52,867 nt of DNA from contig CAIVQO010000012.1 in the NCBI GenBank assembly GCA_903908065.1, positions 1 to 52,867 on the forward strand, read 5' to 3'. The DNA is from an uncultured beta proteobacterium (GTDB lineage Bacteria > Pseudomonadota > Gammaproteobacteria > Burkholderiales > Rhodocyclaceae). The notes beneath the pieces are model-generated. The model did not search any database and was not told where the DNA came from. It saw only the letters and a program-made list of their open reading frames with translations. Position 1 is the stretch's first letter. Each line of letters begins with the position of its first letter. Made by a program: the position numbers and the translations under genes. Positions 17,470-25,572 of the stretch are shown piece by piece.

Positions 17470-18555
17470 ATGCCTCTCCTCGAACTGCGAAACCTGACCC
17501 GTCGCTTCGGCAGCCTCGAGGCGGTGAAGGACGTATCGCTGGCAATCGAAGCGGGCGAGTTTTTTACCCTGTTGGGGCCTTCGGGCTGCGGCAAGACCAC
17601 CATCCTGCGCATGATCGCCGGCTTCGATGCGCCGGACGGCGGCGACATCCTGCTCGACGGCGTATCGCTGGCCGGCGTGCCGCCGGAAAAGCGTCCGCTG
17701 CATACGGTATTCCAGAGCTATGCACTGTTCCCGCACATGAGCGTGGCGGGCAATATTGCCTTCCCGTTGGAAATGTCCGGAAAGTCGGCGCCGGAGATAC
17801 GGCGTCGCGTTGGCGAAGCACTCGAGCTGGTGCATCTGACGGACAAGGCGGATCGCTTTCCGCACGAACTGTCGGGCGGACAAAAGCAGCGCGTGGCCCT
17901 GGCGCGAGGCCTGGTCAACAAGCCGCGCCTGCTACTGCTCGACGAGCCCCTGGGGGCGCTCGATGCCAAGCTGCGCGTCGAGATGCAAAGTGAATTGATT
18001 GCCCTGCAGCGCGAGGTCGGCATCGGTTTTGTCTTCGTGACCCACTCGCAGCAGGAGGCGCTGGCGCTGTCGCACCGCATCGCGGTGATGCGCGATGGCC
18101 GCGTCGAACAGTGCGATGAGCCCGACAAGCTGTATACCCAGCCGGCCAACCGCTTCGTCGCCGATTTCGTCGGCCGCATCAACCTGATCGAGGTTACGGT
18201 TACCAGTTCCAGCAAGGTGCTGCTGGGCCTGCAGTCGCCGCGCCTGGGGGACATTGCGGCTACCGACCTGCGTCCAATCGCTGTGGGGGAGCGGGGCGTC
18301 TTCGCGTTGCGTCCGGAACTGGTTCGCGTACATGGCCACAAGGAATCTGCCGACCTCAAGAACCGCTTCCAGGGGCGCGTGCGTGCGCTCTTGTACCTGG
18401 GCGACGTCACGCACTACACGGTGGAACTGGCTGACGGCATGGTGCTCGAAGCGTTGATGCCGAATGCCGCACCGGGCCGCGCCAAGTTTCATGAGGTCGG
18501 CGATGCCGTCTGGGTCTGCTGGCGACATGATGCCGGAGTGTTCCTCCGTGACTGA
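17470..18555 (+). CDS. potA: Polyamine-type ABC transporter ATPase (PotA-like)
   Basis: This 361-residue ABC ATPase has Walker A GPSGCGKTT (residues 36-44), a Q-loop FQSYALFPHM, the signature LSGGQKQR, Walker B LLLLDEPLGALD and the H-loop VTHSQQEAL. A TOBE-type regulatory domain covers the last about 110 residues. These features match the spermidine/putrescine (PotA) subfamily. Its end overlaps the first permease gene by eight bases. Two permeases and a PotD-like binding protein follow, so the operon is a complete importer. Putrescine, spermidine or another cationic ligand cannot be distinguished. Confidence 0.92.
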   Translation: MPLLELRNLTRRFGSLEAVKDVSLAIEAGEFFTLLGPSGCGKTTILRMIAGFDAPDGGDILLDGVSLAGVPPEKRPLHTVFQSYALFPHMSVAGNIAFPLEMSGKSAPEIRRRVGEALELVHLTDKADRFPHELSGGQKQRVALARGLVNKPRLLLLDEPLGALDAKLRVEMQSELIALQREVGIGFVFVTHSQQEALALSHRIAVMRDGRVEQCDEPDKLYTQPANRFVADFVGRINLIEVTVTSSSKVLLGLQSPRLGDIAATDLRPIAVGERGVFALRPELVRVHGHKESADLKNRFQGRVRALLYLGDVTHYTVELADGMVLEALMPNAAPGRAKFHEVGDAVWVCWRHDAGVFLRD

Positions 18556-19390
18556 CAGGCGTACGCCGATGGGGAGCCAGGTCAAATGGGCCGTGATCCT
18601 GCCGCCCAGCCTGTTCCTGGTCGCCTTTTTCCTGCTGCCTTCGCTGATCGTGGTGCTGGCCAGCCTGCGCGAAACCGGCGAGTTCGGCGGTCTGGCGCCA
18701 TTTGCCGGCGCGGCGTCGCTGACTATCGAGGCGTATCGCTTTTTGGGCGGCGACCTGATCTATGCCGAGATCCTGCTGCGCTCCTTTCTCGTCGCCGCGC
18801 TGACCACCGTATTGTGCATCCTGCTGGCCTACCCGCTGGCCTGGCTGATTGCGCGCAGCCCGAAACAGCGGCGCGACCTGCTGGTGCTGCTGGTGATCCT
18901 CCCCTTCGCCAGCAACTTCCTGGTCCGGATCTATGCCTGGATCATGATCCTGGGGCCGGCGGGATTGCTGTACACCCCGTTCGCCGTGATTGCCGGCCTG
19001 GTTTATGTGCACCTGCCCTTCATGATCCTGCCGCTCTATACCAACCTCGAAAAGCACGATCCGGCGCTGCTCGAAGCTGCCCAGGATCTGGGAGCCAATG
19101 CCTGGACCCGCTTCTGGCGCGTGACCTTCCCGCTCTCGCTGCCGGGCATCTTTTCCGGCGCGGCGCTGGTCTTCATCCCGGTGCTGGGCATGTTCGCCGT
19201 GCCCGAACTACTGGGTGGCACCGGCGACATCCTGATCGGCAATCTGATCAAGGAACAGTTTCTCGACAACCGCGACTGGCCGCTGGGCTCGGCGCTGTCC
19301 ATCGTGCTGACCGTCTGCGTGCTGTTCCTTGCCGCCCTGGCCGCCTGGGCCGCGAAGCGTGGCCTGCACGGCACGGAGGCAATATCGTGA
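18548..19390 (+). CDS. potB: ABC transporter permease (PotB-like)
   Basis: This 280-residue inner-membrane permease has about six transmembrane helices and the EAA loop EAAQDLGANAWTRFWRVTFPLSLPG that contacts the ATPase. I chose GTG 18548, which overlaps the potA stop; an ATG at 18569 is the alternative, and neither has a strong ribosome site. The longer upstream ATG at 18464 lies within potA in another frame and is unlikely. The stop overlaps the next permease start in GTGA. It pairs with the next gene as a heterodimeric channel. Confidence 0.9.
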   Translation: MTDRRTPMGSQVKWAVILPPSLFLVAFFLLPSLIVVLASLRETGEFGGLAPFAGAASLTIEAYRFLGGDLIYAEILLRSFLVAALTTVLCILLAYPLAWLIARSPKQRRDLLVLLVILPFASNFLVRIYAWIMILGPAGLLYTPFAVIAGLVYVHLPFMILPLYTNLEKHDPALLEAAQDLGANAWTRFWRVTFPLSLPGIFSGAALVFIPVLGMFAVPELLGGTGDILIGNLIKEQFLDNRDWPLGSALSIVLTVCVLFLAALAAWAAKRGLHGTEAIS

Positions 19391-20166
19391 GCCGCTTGCC
19401 GACATGGCTGTGGGCGGCGGCCCTCGCGGTTTACGCCTTCTTGTATATCCCGCTGGCGGTGGTGGTGCTGTTCTCCTTCAACGACTCGATGCTGAATGCC
19501 GAATGGGTGGGTTTCACCACCGGCTGGTATGTCAAGCTGCTGCATGACGCAGACATGCTGCGGGCGGCCGGCAACTCCGTGCTGATTGCCCTGGTATCGA
19601 GCAGCGTCGCCACGCTTCTGGGGGCGATGGCTGGGCTGGCCATGCACCGCTACCGGCCGCGCTGGCTTCCCTTCCTGGTGCTGACGCCGGTGGCCATGCC
19701 GGAAATCCTGCTCGGCGTTTCGCTGCTGCTGTTCTTCCGTCAGGTACTGGACCTGACGCTGGGACTGGTCTCCATCCTGATTGCCCATGTCAGCTTCAGC
19801 ATCGGCTTTATCGCGGTGATCGTGCGTGCGCGCCTGGCCGGCATGGACGAAAGCATTTTCGAGGCGGCGCGCGACCTGGGCGCCACGCCCTGGGCGACCT
19901 TTCGTCGCATCACCCTGCCGCTGATCCTGCCGGCGCTGCTGGCCGGTTTCCTGATGGCCTTCACGCTCTCGATAGACGATTTCGTGATCACCTTTTTCGT
20001 TGCCGGCGTCGGCGTGAACACGCTGCCGCTGCAGATCTATTCGATGATCAAGGTGGCCGTGACGCCGGAGGTCAATGCCGTGTCCACCCTTCTGATGGCA
20101 TTGACCCTGACACTGATCATCCTGGCCAGCCGCATTGCGCCGGACCTGCTGAGGACAAGGGCATGA
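19387..20166 (+). CDS. potC: ABC transporter permease (PotC-like)
   Basis: This 259-residue permease starts at GTG 19387, overlapping the previous stop, and begins SRLPTWLW before the first membrane helix. It has about six helices and the EAA loop EAARDLGATPWATFRRITLPLILP. Similar lengths and helix spacing are typical of PotC. Its TGA overlaps the ATG of a small secreted protein that separates it from the binding-protein gene. Confidence 0.92.
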   Translation: MSRLPTWLWAAALAVYAFLYIPLAVVVLFSFNDSMLNAEWVGFTTGWYVKLLHDADMLRAAGNSVLIALVSSSVATLLGAMAGLAMHRYRPRWLPFLVLTPVAMPEILLGVSLLLFFRQVLDLTLGLVSILIAHVSFSIGFIAVIVRARLAGMDESIFEAARDLGATPWATFRRITLPLILPALLAGFLMAFTLSIDDFVITFFVAGVGVNTLPLQIYSMIKVAVTPEVNAVSTLLMALTLTLIILASRIAPDLLRTRA

Positions 20167-20543
20167 AGCCACCGTATCGCCGGCACCGACTTTTGGCATT
20201 GCTGCTTCTGCTGCTGACGGAGGCTGCGTTCGCCCAGTCCCCGCCCGAAGGCCGCTGGCGCTGCTACCAGCCGCCGGACTACCTGGTGCTTGCCTGGTTC
20301 GATCTGGGCGGTGGCCAGATCGCGGTGAATGGTAATCCGCCGCTGGCGGTGGTGCCCGGTGAGGTCGGCCTTGGCTTGCCGGCAGGCGCTTTGCCACCCT
20401 GGCGCCACGCCCTCTACCTTGCTCCCGGCAGCGCGCAGGGCGATGCCGAGCGCCACACACTGGTGCTCGCTACGCGCGCCGACGTCCCGCGTCGCGGGCG
20501 CGCCTGGGAGCGCTTGCCGCGCTGCTACCTGACCACCCACTGA
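20163..20543 (+). CDS. Small secreted protein of unknown function inside the pot operon
   Basis: This 126-residue protein has a clear signal peptide (RRHRLLALLLLLLTEAAFA, cleavage near residue 24-25). The mature part of about 100 residues has two Cys (RCYQPPD near its start and RCYLTTH at its end) that could form a disulfide. I recognise no domain. It overlaps both neighbours (ATGA with potC, TGATG with potD), so it is translated as part of the transporter operon. A periplasmic accessory or specificity role is plausible but is only inferred from position. Confidence 0.75.
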   Translation: MKPPYRRHRLLALLLLLLTEAAFAQSPPEGRWRCYQPPDYLVLAWFDLGGGQIAVNGNPPLAVVPGEVGLGLPAGALPPWRHALYLAPGSAQGDAERHTLVLATRADVPRRGRAWERLPRCYLTTH

Positions 20544-21601
20544 TGCGCCGGCTGCTGTTTACCTTCCTCTTGCTCCTTGCGCTGCCGGCCGGCGCGAGCG
20601 GGGTGCTCTACCTCTATAACTGGAACAACTACCTGTCCGAGGATACGGTGCGCCGCTTCGAGGCGCAGTGCGGATGCCGGCTGAAGCAGGACTATTACTC
20701 GGACAACGAGGAAATGCTGGCCAAGCTTGAAGCCGGCGCCGTGGGCTACGACCTGCTGGTGCCCACCGGCAATGCCGTCGAGTCGCTGATCCGGCGCGAG
20801 GCCCTGCGGCCGCTGGACAAAACGCTGCTGCCGGGGCTGAAGAACCTGAAGCCGGAATTCCTCGATCCCTGGTACGACCCCGGCAACCGTCATGCCGTGC
20901 CCTATGCCACATCCATCTCGCTGATCGGCTACAACGTCGAAAAGATTCGCGAACTGGACCTGCCCGCCGACAGTTGGGCGCTGATCTTCGAGCCGAAATA
21001 CCTGGAGAAGATCAAGGGCCGCGTTACCGTGCTCAACAGCCAACGCGAATTGATGGCTGCCGCGATGCGCTACCTTGGCCATTCAGTGCAGGAGCGGGAT
21101 CCGGCACGCTGGGAGGACGCCAAACGCCTGATCCTGCGCGCCAAACCGTATTGGGCCGCCTTTTCCAACAGCACTTACATCAAGGACCTGGCCATCGGTA
21201 CGATCTGGGTGGCCCATGGCTACAGCAACGACATGTTTCGCGCCGGTCAGGATGCGCTGGCGGCGAAGCGTCCTTTCACGATCGCCTTCGCAACACCGAA
21301 GGAAGGCGCGGTGCTGGCGGTGGATAGCTTCGTGCTGCATCGCTCCGGCCGGCGGCCCGACCTGGCGCACAAGTTCATCGACTTCATGCTCGACGGTCGC
21401 AATGCCGCCGACGTCTCCAACCTGATCGGGGCCGGCAATCCGAATGCGGCTGCCATGGCGCACATCGAGCCCGGGATAGCGGCCAACCCTGGTATCTTCC
21501 CGTCGGCAGACGATCTCGCGCGCCTCGAAATGTTGCGCGATTTCGATCCCGGCTTGCGGCGCCAGCTTTCCAGGATGTGGACCGAAATCAAGGTGCGATA
21601 A
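20543..21601 (+). CDS. potD: Polyamine-type periplasmic binding protein (PotD-like)
   Basis: This 352-residue extracellular solute-binding protein has a signal peptide (MRRLLFTFLLLLALPAGASG). The PotD/PotF-type N-terminus LYLYNWNNYLSEDTVRRFE follows, with later GYDLLVPTG and AVPYATSISLIGYN. It overlaps the preceding gene as TGATG. It would deliver the ligand to the PotBC channel energised by PotA. Most binding residues cannot be assigned with certainty, so the ligand is given only as polyamine-type. Confidence 0.92.
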   Translation: MRRLLFTFLLLLALPAGASGVLYLYNWNNYLSEDTVRRFEAQCGCRLKQDYYSDNEEMLAKLEAGAVGYDLLVPTGNAVESLIRREALRPLDKTLLPGLKNLKPEFLDPWYDPGNRHAVPYATSISLIGYNVEKIRELDLPADSWALIFEPKYLEKIKGRVTVLNSQRELMAAAMRYLGHSVQERDPARWEDAKRLILRAKPYWAAFSNSTYIKDLAIGTIWVAHGYSNDMFRAGQDALAAKRPFTIAFATPKEGAVLAVDSFVLHRSGRRPDLAHKFIDFMLDGRNAADVSNLIGAGNPNAAAMAHIEPGIAANPGIFPSADDLARLEMLRDFDPGLRRQLSRMWTEIKVR

Positions 21602-21612
21602 GGAGCGATCAC

Positions 21613-22053
21613 ATGGACCCGGACATCGGACGTGCCGACATCCGCAGCCGACATATCGCGGCGCCGCCCGAGGCGGTCTGGGCCGCGATTGCCGATCCGC
21701 AACGCATTGCGCGCTGGTGGGGGCCGGACGGCTTTCGCAACAGCATCCACGAATTCGATTTCGTTCCCGGCGGCCTCTGGCGGCTGACGATGCACGGCCC
21801 CGATGGCACCGACTACCCGAACGAGAGCCGCTTTCTGCGCATCCAGGCCGGGAGCTTGTTCGAAATCGAGCATTTTTCCGTGCATCACTTCGTCTTGCGC
21901 ATCGAACTGAATCCGGAGGGTGAGGGCACCCGCGTCGATTGGCGCCAGTGCTTCGACACGGTGGCCGACTACGAGCGTTTGGCGGCATTCGTGGCAAAGG
22001 CCAATGCGCAGAATCTTGAGCGCCTCGCGGCCGAGGTGGCACGCGGGGACTGA
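21613..22053 (+). CDS. SRPBCC / AHSA1-like domain protein
   Basis: This 146-residue protein has the AHSA1-type SRPBCC fold. The opening RHIAAPPEAVWAAIADPQRIARWW is typical, and GPDGFRNSIHEFDFVPGGLWRL and a terminal amphipathic helix follow. Members bind hydrophobic ligands or act as co-chaperones, and no active site is conserved. The ATG at 21613 has AAGGAG ten bases upstream. The gene starts 11 bp after potD but is probably not functionally related to transport. Confidence 0.85.
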   Translation: MDPDIGRADIRSRHIAAPPEAVWAAIADPQRIARWWGPDGFRNSIHEFDFVPGGLWRLTMHGPDGTDYPNESRFLRIQAGSLFEIEHFSVHHFVLRIELNPEGEGTRVDWRQCFDTVADYERLAAFVAKANAQNLERLAAEVARGD

Positions 22054-22125
22054 AAGTCGGCGCGGGCGGCACGGCGCTTTCGCGCCGAACGCGTTGAAAT
22101 GTACGTGGCAGACAGGGAGGGAAAC

Positions 22126-22605
22126 ATGGCGCGCGACAAATCACACCGCTACGTTACAGCGGTCGAGTGGACGGGCAACCTCGGCCGGGGCACTGCGGAC
22201 TATCGCGCCTACTCGCGTGACCATGCGGTCCGTGCCGGGGCGAAACCGGAGCTGCCCGGTTCCTCGGACCCGGCCTTTCGCGGCGATGCCGCGCGCTGGA
22301 ATCCCGAGGACCTGATGGTGGCGTCACTTTCCTCCTGCCATATGCTTTGGTATCTGCACCTGTGTGCCTCGGCAGGCATCACGGTGCTGGCCTACCGAGA
22401 CGAAGCAGAAGGCACCATGAACGAGGATGAGGGAGGCGGCGGGCGGTTTACAGCCGCCGTGCTGCGGCCGGTAGCCCGCCTGGCACCCGGGGCAGACGAA
22501 GGGCAGGCGCACGCCTTGCACGAAGAAGCGCATCGCCTGTGCTTCATTGCCAATTCGGTGAATTTTCCGGTAACCGTGGAGCCGCGCTTCGAGTTTGCGA
22601 CCTGA
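22126..22605 (+). CDS. OsmC family peroxiredoxin-like protein
   Basis: This 159-residue protein fits the OsmC/Ohr fold, with the two redox cysteines at Cys71 (SLSSCHMLWYLHLC) and Cys139 (EAHRLCFIANSV). OsmC-type enzymes reduce organic hydroperoxides. The ATG at 22126 is preceded by GGGAGGG. An upstream in-frame ATG at 22099 would add nine residues without homology. The neighbours are not obviously oxidative-stress genes apart from the hemerythrin protein downstream. Confidence 0.87.
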   Translation: MARDKSHRYVTAVEWTGNLGRGTADYRAYSRDHAVRAGAKPELPGSSDPAFRGDAARWNPEDLMVASLSSCHMLWYLHLCASAGITVLAYRDEAEGTMNEDEGGGGRFTAAVLRPVARLAPGADEGQAHALHEEAHRLCFIANSVNFPVTVEPRFEFAT

Positions 22606-22688
22606 TCCGATGCGCGCCCCGGGACTTTGACCGGCGCGACGCCTCGTAGTAGGCTTGCCCAAAAACAGCACAGGTCGGAGGAGGCCAA

Positions 22689-23324
22689 TTGCACATCATC
22701 AAATGGAGCAGTGATTTCGCCTTGGGCATCGGCGAGATCGACGAGCAGCACAAGGCGCTGGTAGGAATGATCAATGCCCTCGATGCCAGCACGCATGAGG
22801 AGTACAGTCAGGAGAACATGCGCCGGATGCTCGATGAGCTGAATGCCTACGTCAAGGACCATTTCGGCTTCGAGGAACGCCTGATGGCAGGGGGGGGCTG
22901 CTCTCCCGAACTGGTGACGCGGCATTGCGGCGAACATGCGTATTTCCGTAGCGTATTGCGCGACCTGACGGCCGATTTCGAAAGCGGGCGTACCAGCATC
23001 ACGGTGCCCCTGATTGAGTACCTGGTGCATTGGCTGCTGCACCACATCGTGGTGGTGGATCGCGCCATGGCCCACCAGTTGAATGCCTCCGAGCCTGAGC
23101 TGGCGGCGCGTGTGGCCGCCGCGCTGTTACAGGATGTGACCGACGACCTGACCGATTCCGAGCGGCACCTGCTGTCGGAACTGCGCCGGGCCAACGACGA
23201 ATTGGAAAAGCAGGTGGCCGAACGTACCCGCGAACTCAGGAGTGATCGCCTGCGGCTTGAACAGGAACTTGCGCAGGCGCACGCCGAGATCAAGAATCTG
23301 AAGGCCCGGTTGGCGGCGCACTAA
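22689..23324 (+). CDS. Bacteriohemerythrin with C-terminal coiled coil
   Basis: This 211-residue protein starts at TTG 22689 behind GGAGGAGG. The first about 130 residues are a hemerythrin domain with the full di-iron ligand set: His21, His58, Glu62, His79, His83, His119 and Asp124. The last about 80 residues are charged and heptad-like (ELRRANDELEKQVAERTREL...), predicting a coiled coil. Bacteriohemerythrins bind O2 for delivery or sensing. The coiled coil resembles linkers of signalling proteins, yet no output domain follows before the stop, so it may oligomerise or dock to a partner. Confidence 0.88.
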   Translation: MHIIKWSSDFALGIGEIDEQHKALVGMINALDASTHEEYSQENMRRMLDELNAYVKDHFGFEERLMAGGGCSPELVTRHCGEHAYFRSVLRDLTADFESGRTSITVPLIEYLVHWLLHHIVVVDRAMAHQLNASEPELAARVAAALLQDVTDDLTDSERHLLSELRRANDELEKQVAERTRELRSDRLRLEQELAQAHAEIKNLKARLAAH

Positions 23325-23367
23325 TACGTGGCAGACGATGGCAGCGGCCTATGCTGCCGCCCGGTAG

Positions 23368-24216
23368 CTAGGGCGCTGCGGCCTTGCCCGCTTCGTCGAG
23401 CAGCCATTCCTTGAGGTATCCCGCCGCCGGGCGCAGCCTGGCGCGGCGCGGATGCACCACGTAATAGGCCCCGCTCACCGCGATGCGATGGGGAAAGGGT
23501 TCAACCAGTTCACCGCGCGCCACCTCGTCTTCGGTCAGCCAGGGGCTGGCCATCACCAGCCCCTGGCCTTGCCGCGCCGCCTCGATGGCCATCAGCCCCT
23601 GATCGAAATGAATGCCTGGAATTGCGGCAATGCGCGAGGCCCGAAACTTGCCGTAGCGCTCCAGCCATTGCGGCCACAAGGGCAGGATCGTGGTGTGCAA
23701 CAGAGTGGCACGCACCAGGTCCTCGGGACGACGCAGGCGATGCTGCGCCAGATAGGCGGGGCTGGCATAGACGCGGGCTTCGTCGCGCGCCAGCAGGCTG
23801 ACGTCGAGCTGCGCATCCTTGCCGTCGAAGTAGCGCACGGCCAGGTCGAAGTCCTCGCGTTCAAAATCGACGGGTGCGACGGAAGAACTCAACTGCAGTT
23901 CGACGTCCGGATGGCGGGTGAGGAAGTTCGCCATGCGCCGGGTGAACCACTTGGCGGCAAAGCTCGGCGGCATCGATAGCCGCACACCGGTGCGACGGCT
24001 TTCGCGCAGCCCGCGACTGGCATCGGTAATCTGCGCCAGCGCCGGCTGTATGCGTTTCCAATAGGCAATGGCTTCGGCGGTGGGGATCACCTGGCGTACC
24101 TGGCGGCTGAACAGGCGTACGCCCAGCCACTGCTCGAGCTTGCGGATCTGCTGCCCGATCGCCCCCGGGGTGACGTGCAATTCGCTGGCTGCGATAGAAA
24201 AACTGTTTGATCGCAT
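23368..24216 (-). CDS. LysR-type regulator (GcvA-like), N-terminus interrupted
   Basis: The frame encodes a 282-residue LysR-family regulator: a winged helix-turn-helix (FSIAASELHVTPGAIGQQIRKLEQWLGVRLF) and the substrate-binding domain. Starting at ATG 24216 removes most of helix 1 of the DNA-binding domain. The same frame upstream reads MDRQPPL, stop, ALPAFDAAM, which is the expected N-terminus of a GcvA-like protein from ATG 24264, broken by TAA at 24241-24243. The gene may be a nonsense pseudogene, may reinitiate at CTG 24237 or ATG 24216, or the base may be a sequence error. It diverges from an MFS gene it probably controls. Confidence 0.7.
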   Translation of the reverse strand: MRSNSFSIAASELHVTPGAIGQQIRKLEQWLGVRLFSRQVRQVIPTAEAIAYWKRIQPALAQITDASRGLRESRRTGVRLSMPPSFAAKWFTRRMANFLTRHPDVELQLSSSVAPVDFEREDFDLAVRYFDGKDAQLDVSLLARDEARVYASPAYLAQHRLRRPEDLVRATLLHTTILPLWPQWLERYGKFRASRIAAIPGIHFDQGLMAIEAARQGQGLVMASPWLTEDEVARGELVEPFPHRIAVSGAYYVVHPRRARLRPAAGYLKEWLLDEAGKAAAP

Positions 24217-24240
24217 GGCAGCGTCGAAGGCAGGCAGGGC

Positions 24241-24264
24241 TTATAGCGGCGGTTGTCGATCCAT
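24241..24264 (-). pseudogene. Interrupted 5' end of the LysR gene
   Basis: Reading on the minus strand from ATG 24264, seven codons (MDRQPPL) are followed by TAA, then the frame continues without another stop into the LysR coding sequence. A single base change (for example CAA to TAA) would explain it. The result is a lesion at codon 8 of what looks like the native start. Confidence 0.55.
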
Positions 24265-24267
24265 GGC

Positions 24268-24280
24268 ATAGAAATTCTAT
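24268..24280. promoter_or_regulatory. Palindrome between divergent LysR and MFS genes
   Basis: A perfect 13-bp palindrome, ATAGAA-A-TTCTAT, lies in the roughly 90-bp gap between the divergent genes. LysR regulators usually bind a T-N11-A dyad in exactly this kind of gap. It is a candidate operator on sequence alone. Confidence 0.45.
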
Positions 24281-24354
24281 TCCATTACCGAGTTTTTATC
24301 GGTTGCCGGAGCGGGTATGCCGAGGCGACAATGGTCAGCCAATCGGAGGTCGCC

Positions 24355-25566
24355 ATGTTTCGTTCCCTGCAACACCCCGGCGCGCTGGCCGTCACCCTGG
24401 CCGCTGCCGGCATCCTGATGGTCACCATGGGCTCGCGCCAGTCGCTGGGCCTGATCATCGCGCCGCTGAATGCCGATACCAACCTGGGCATCGTCACCAT
24501 CAGCCTCGCCCTGGCGGTCGGGCAGTTCATGTGGGGCGCCACCCAACCGGTGGCCGGCGCCCTGGCCGATCGCTACGGCCCGCGCCCGGTACTGATCGGC
24601 GGCCTGGTGCTGCTGGCGATCGCCTGTGCCGTGACGCCCTTCGTCAGGAGCGGCTTCGGGCTCACCGTGGCGCTTGGCCTGATGGCCGCCATGGGCGCCG
24701 GCGCCAGCAGTTTCTCGGTGCTGATCGGTGCCGCCGCGCAGCGCCTGCCGCCGGAGGCGCGCGGCACGGCCTCGGGCATCATCAATGCGGGCGGTTCCTT
24801 CGGCCAGTTCGTGTTTGCGCCGGTGGTGCAGAAGCTGATCCAGCTCTTCGGCTGGATGGGCGCCATGTGGGCACTGGCGGTGGTGGCCCTGGCCGCACTG
24901 CCGATGGTGGGTAAGGTGACCGCTGGCACCGTGGCGCCCCATGTAGCGGCTCAGGGCGAGGGCGGGCTACGCAAGGCCGTGGTCGACGCGATGGCCGATC
25001 GCAGCTATATCCTGCTGCACCTGGGCTTCTTCACCTGCGGTTTCCATATCGCCTTCCTCGTCACTCACCTGCCGGGCGAGGTCGATCTCTGTGGCCTGCC
25101 GCCCACGGTGGCAAGCTGGTCGCTGGCCATCATCGGCCTGGCCAACATCTTCGGCAGCTTCTACGCCGGCTCCTGCGTCGCCAAGTACCGCAGCAAGTAT
25201 GTGCTGGCGGCGATGTACGGTTCGCGCTCCCTGCTGATCATCTGGTACTTGCTGGCGCCGAAGACGGAATGGACCTACTACGTCTTCGCCGCCGGGCTCG
25301 GCTTTACCTGGCTGGCCACGGTGCCGCCGACGGCGGCCATCATCGGCAAACTGTTCGGCGTGCGTTACTTGGCGACGCTGTTCGGACTGACGCTCTTGTC
25401 ACACCAGATTGGCGGCTTCCTCGGCGCCTGGCTGGGCGGGCTCGCGATCACGCGCTTCGGTGACTATTCGTGGATGTGGTATGCGGACATCGTGCTTTCA
25501 GGCCTGGCGGCACTGATCAACCTGCCGATCCGCGAGGCGCCGGTGGCGAGGCCGCAAGCGGCCTGA
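24355..25566 (+). CDS. MFS transporter
   Basis: This 403-residue inner-membrane transporter has about 12 transmembrane helices. The MFS loop signature GALADRYGPRPVLI lies between helices 2 and 3, and MGSRQSLGLIIAPL in the first helix region. It begins at ATG 24355 with GGAGGT at 24345-24350. The similar-looking in-frame ATG 24331 has no ribosome site. The helix pattern resembles the oxalate/formate or monocarboxylate-type groups, but the substrate cannot be assigned. It is divergent from the LysR gene and ends 6 bp from a convergent hydrolase gene. Confidence 0.87.
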   Translation: MFRSLQHPGALAVTLAAAGILMVTMGSRQSLGLIIAPLNADTNLGIVTISLALAVGQFMWGATQPVAGALADRYGPRPVLIGGLVLLAIACAVTPFVRSGFGLTVALGLMAAMGAGASSFSVLIGAAAQRLPPEARGTASGIINAGGSFGQFVFAPVVQKLIQLFGWMGAMWALAVVALAALPMVGKVTAGTVAPHVAAQGEGGLRKAVVDAMADRSYILLHLGFFTCGFHIAFLVTHLPGEVDLCGLPPTVASWSLAIIGLANIFGSFYAGSCVAKYRSKYVLAAMYGSRSLLIIWYLLAPKTEWTYYVFAAGLGFTWLATVPPTAAIIGKLFGVRYLATLFGLTLLSHQIGGFLGAWLGGLAITRFGDYSWMWYADIVLSGLAALINLPIREAPVARPQAA

Positions 25567-25572
25567 GCGGCG

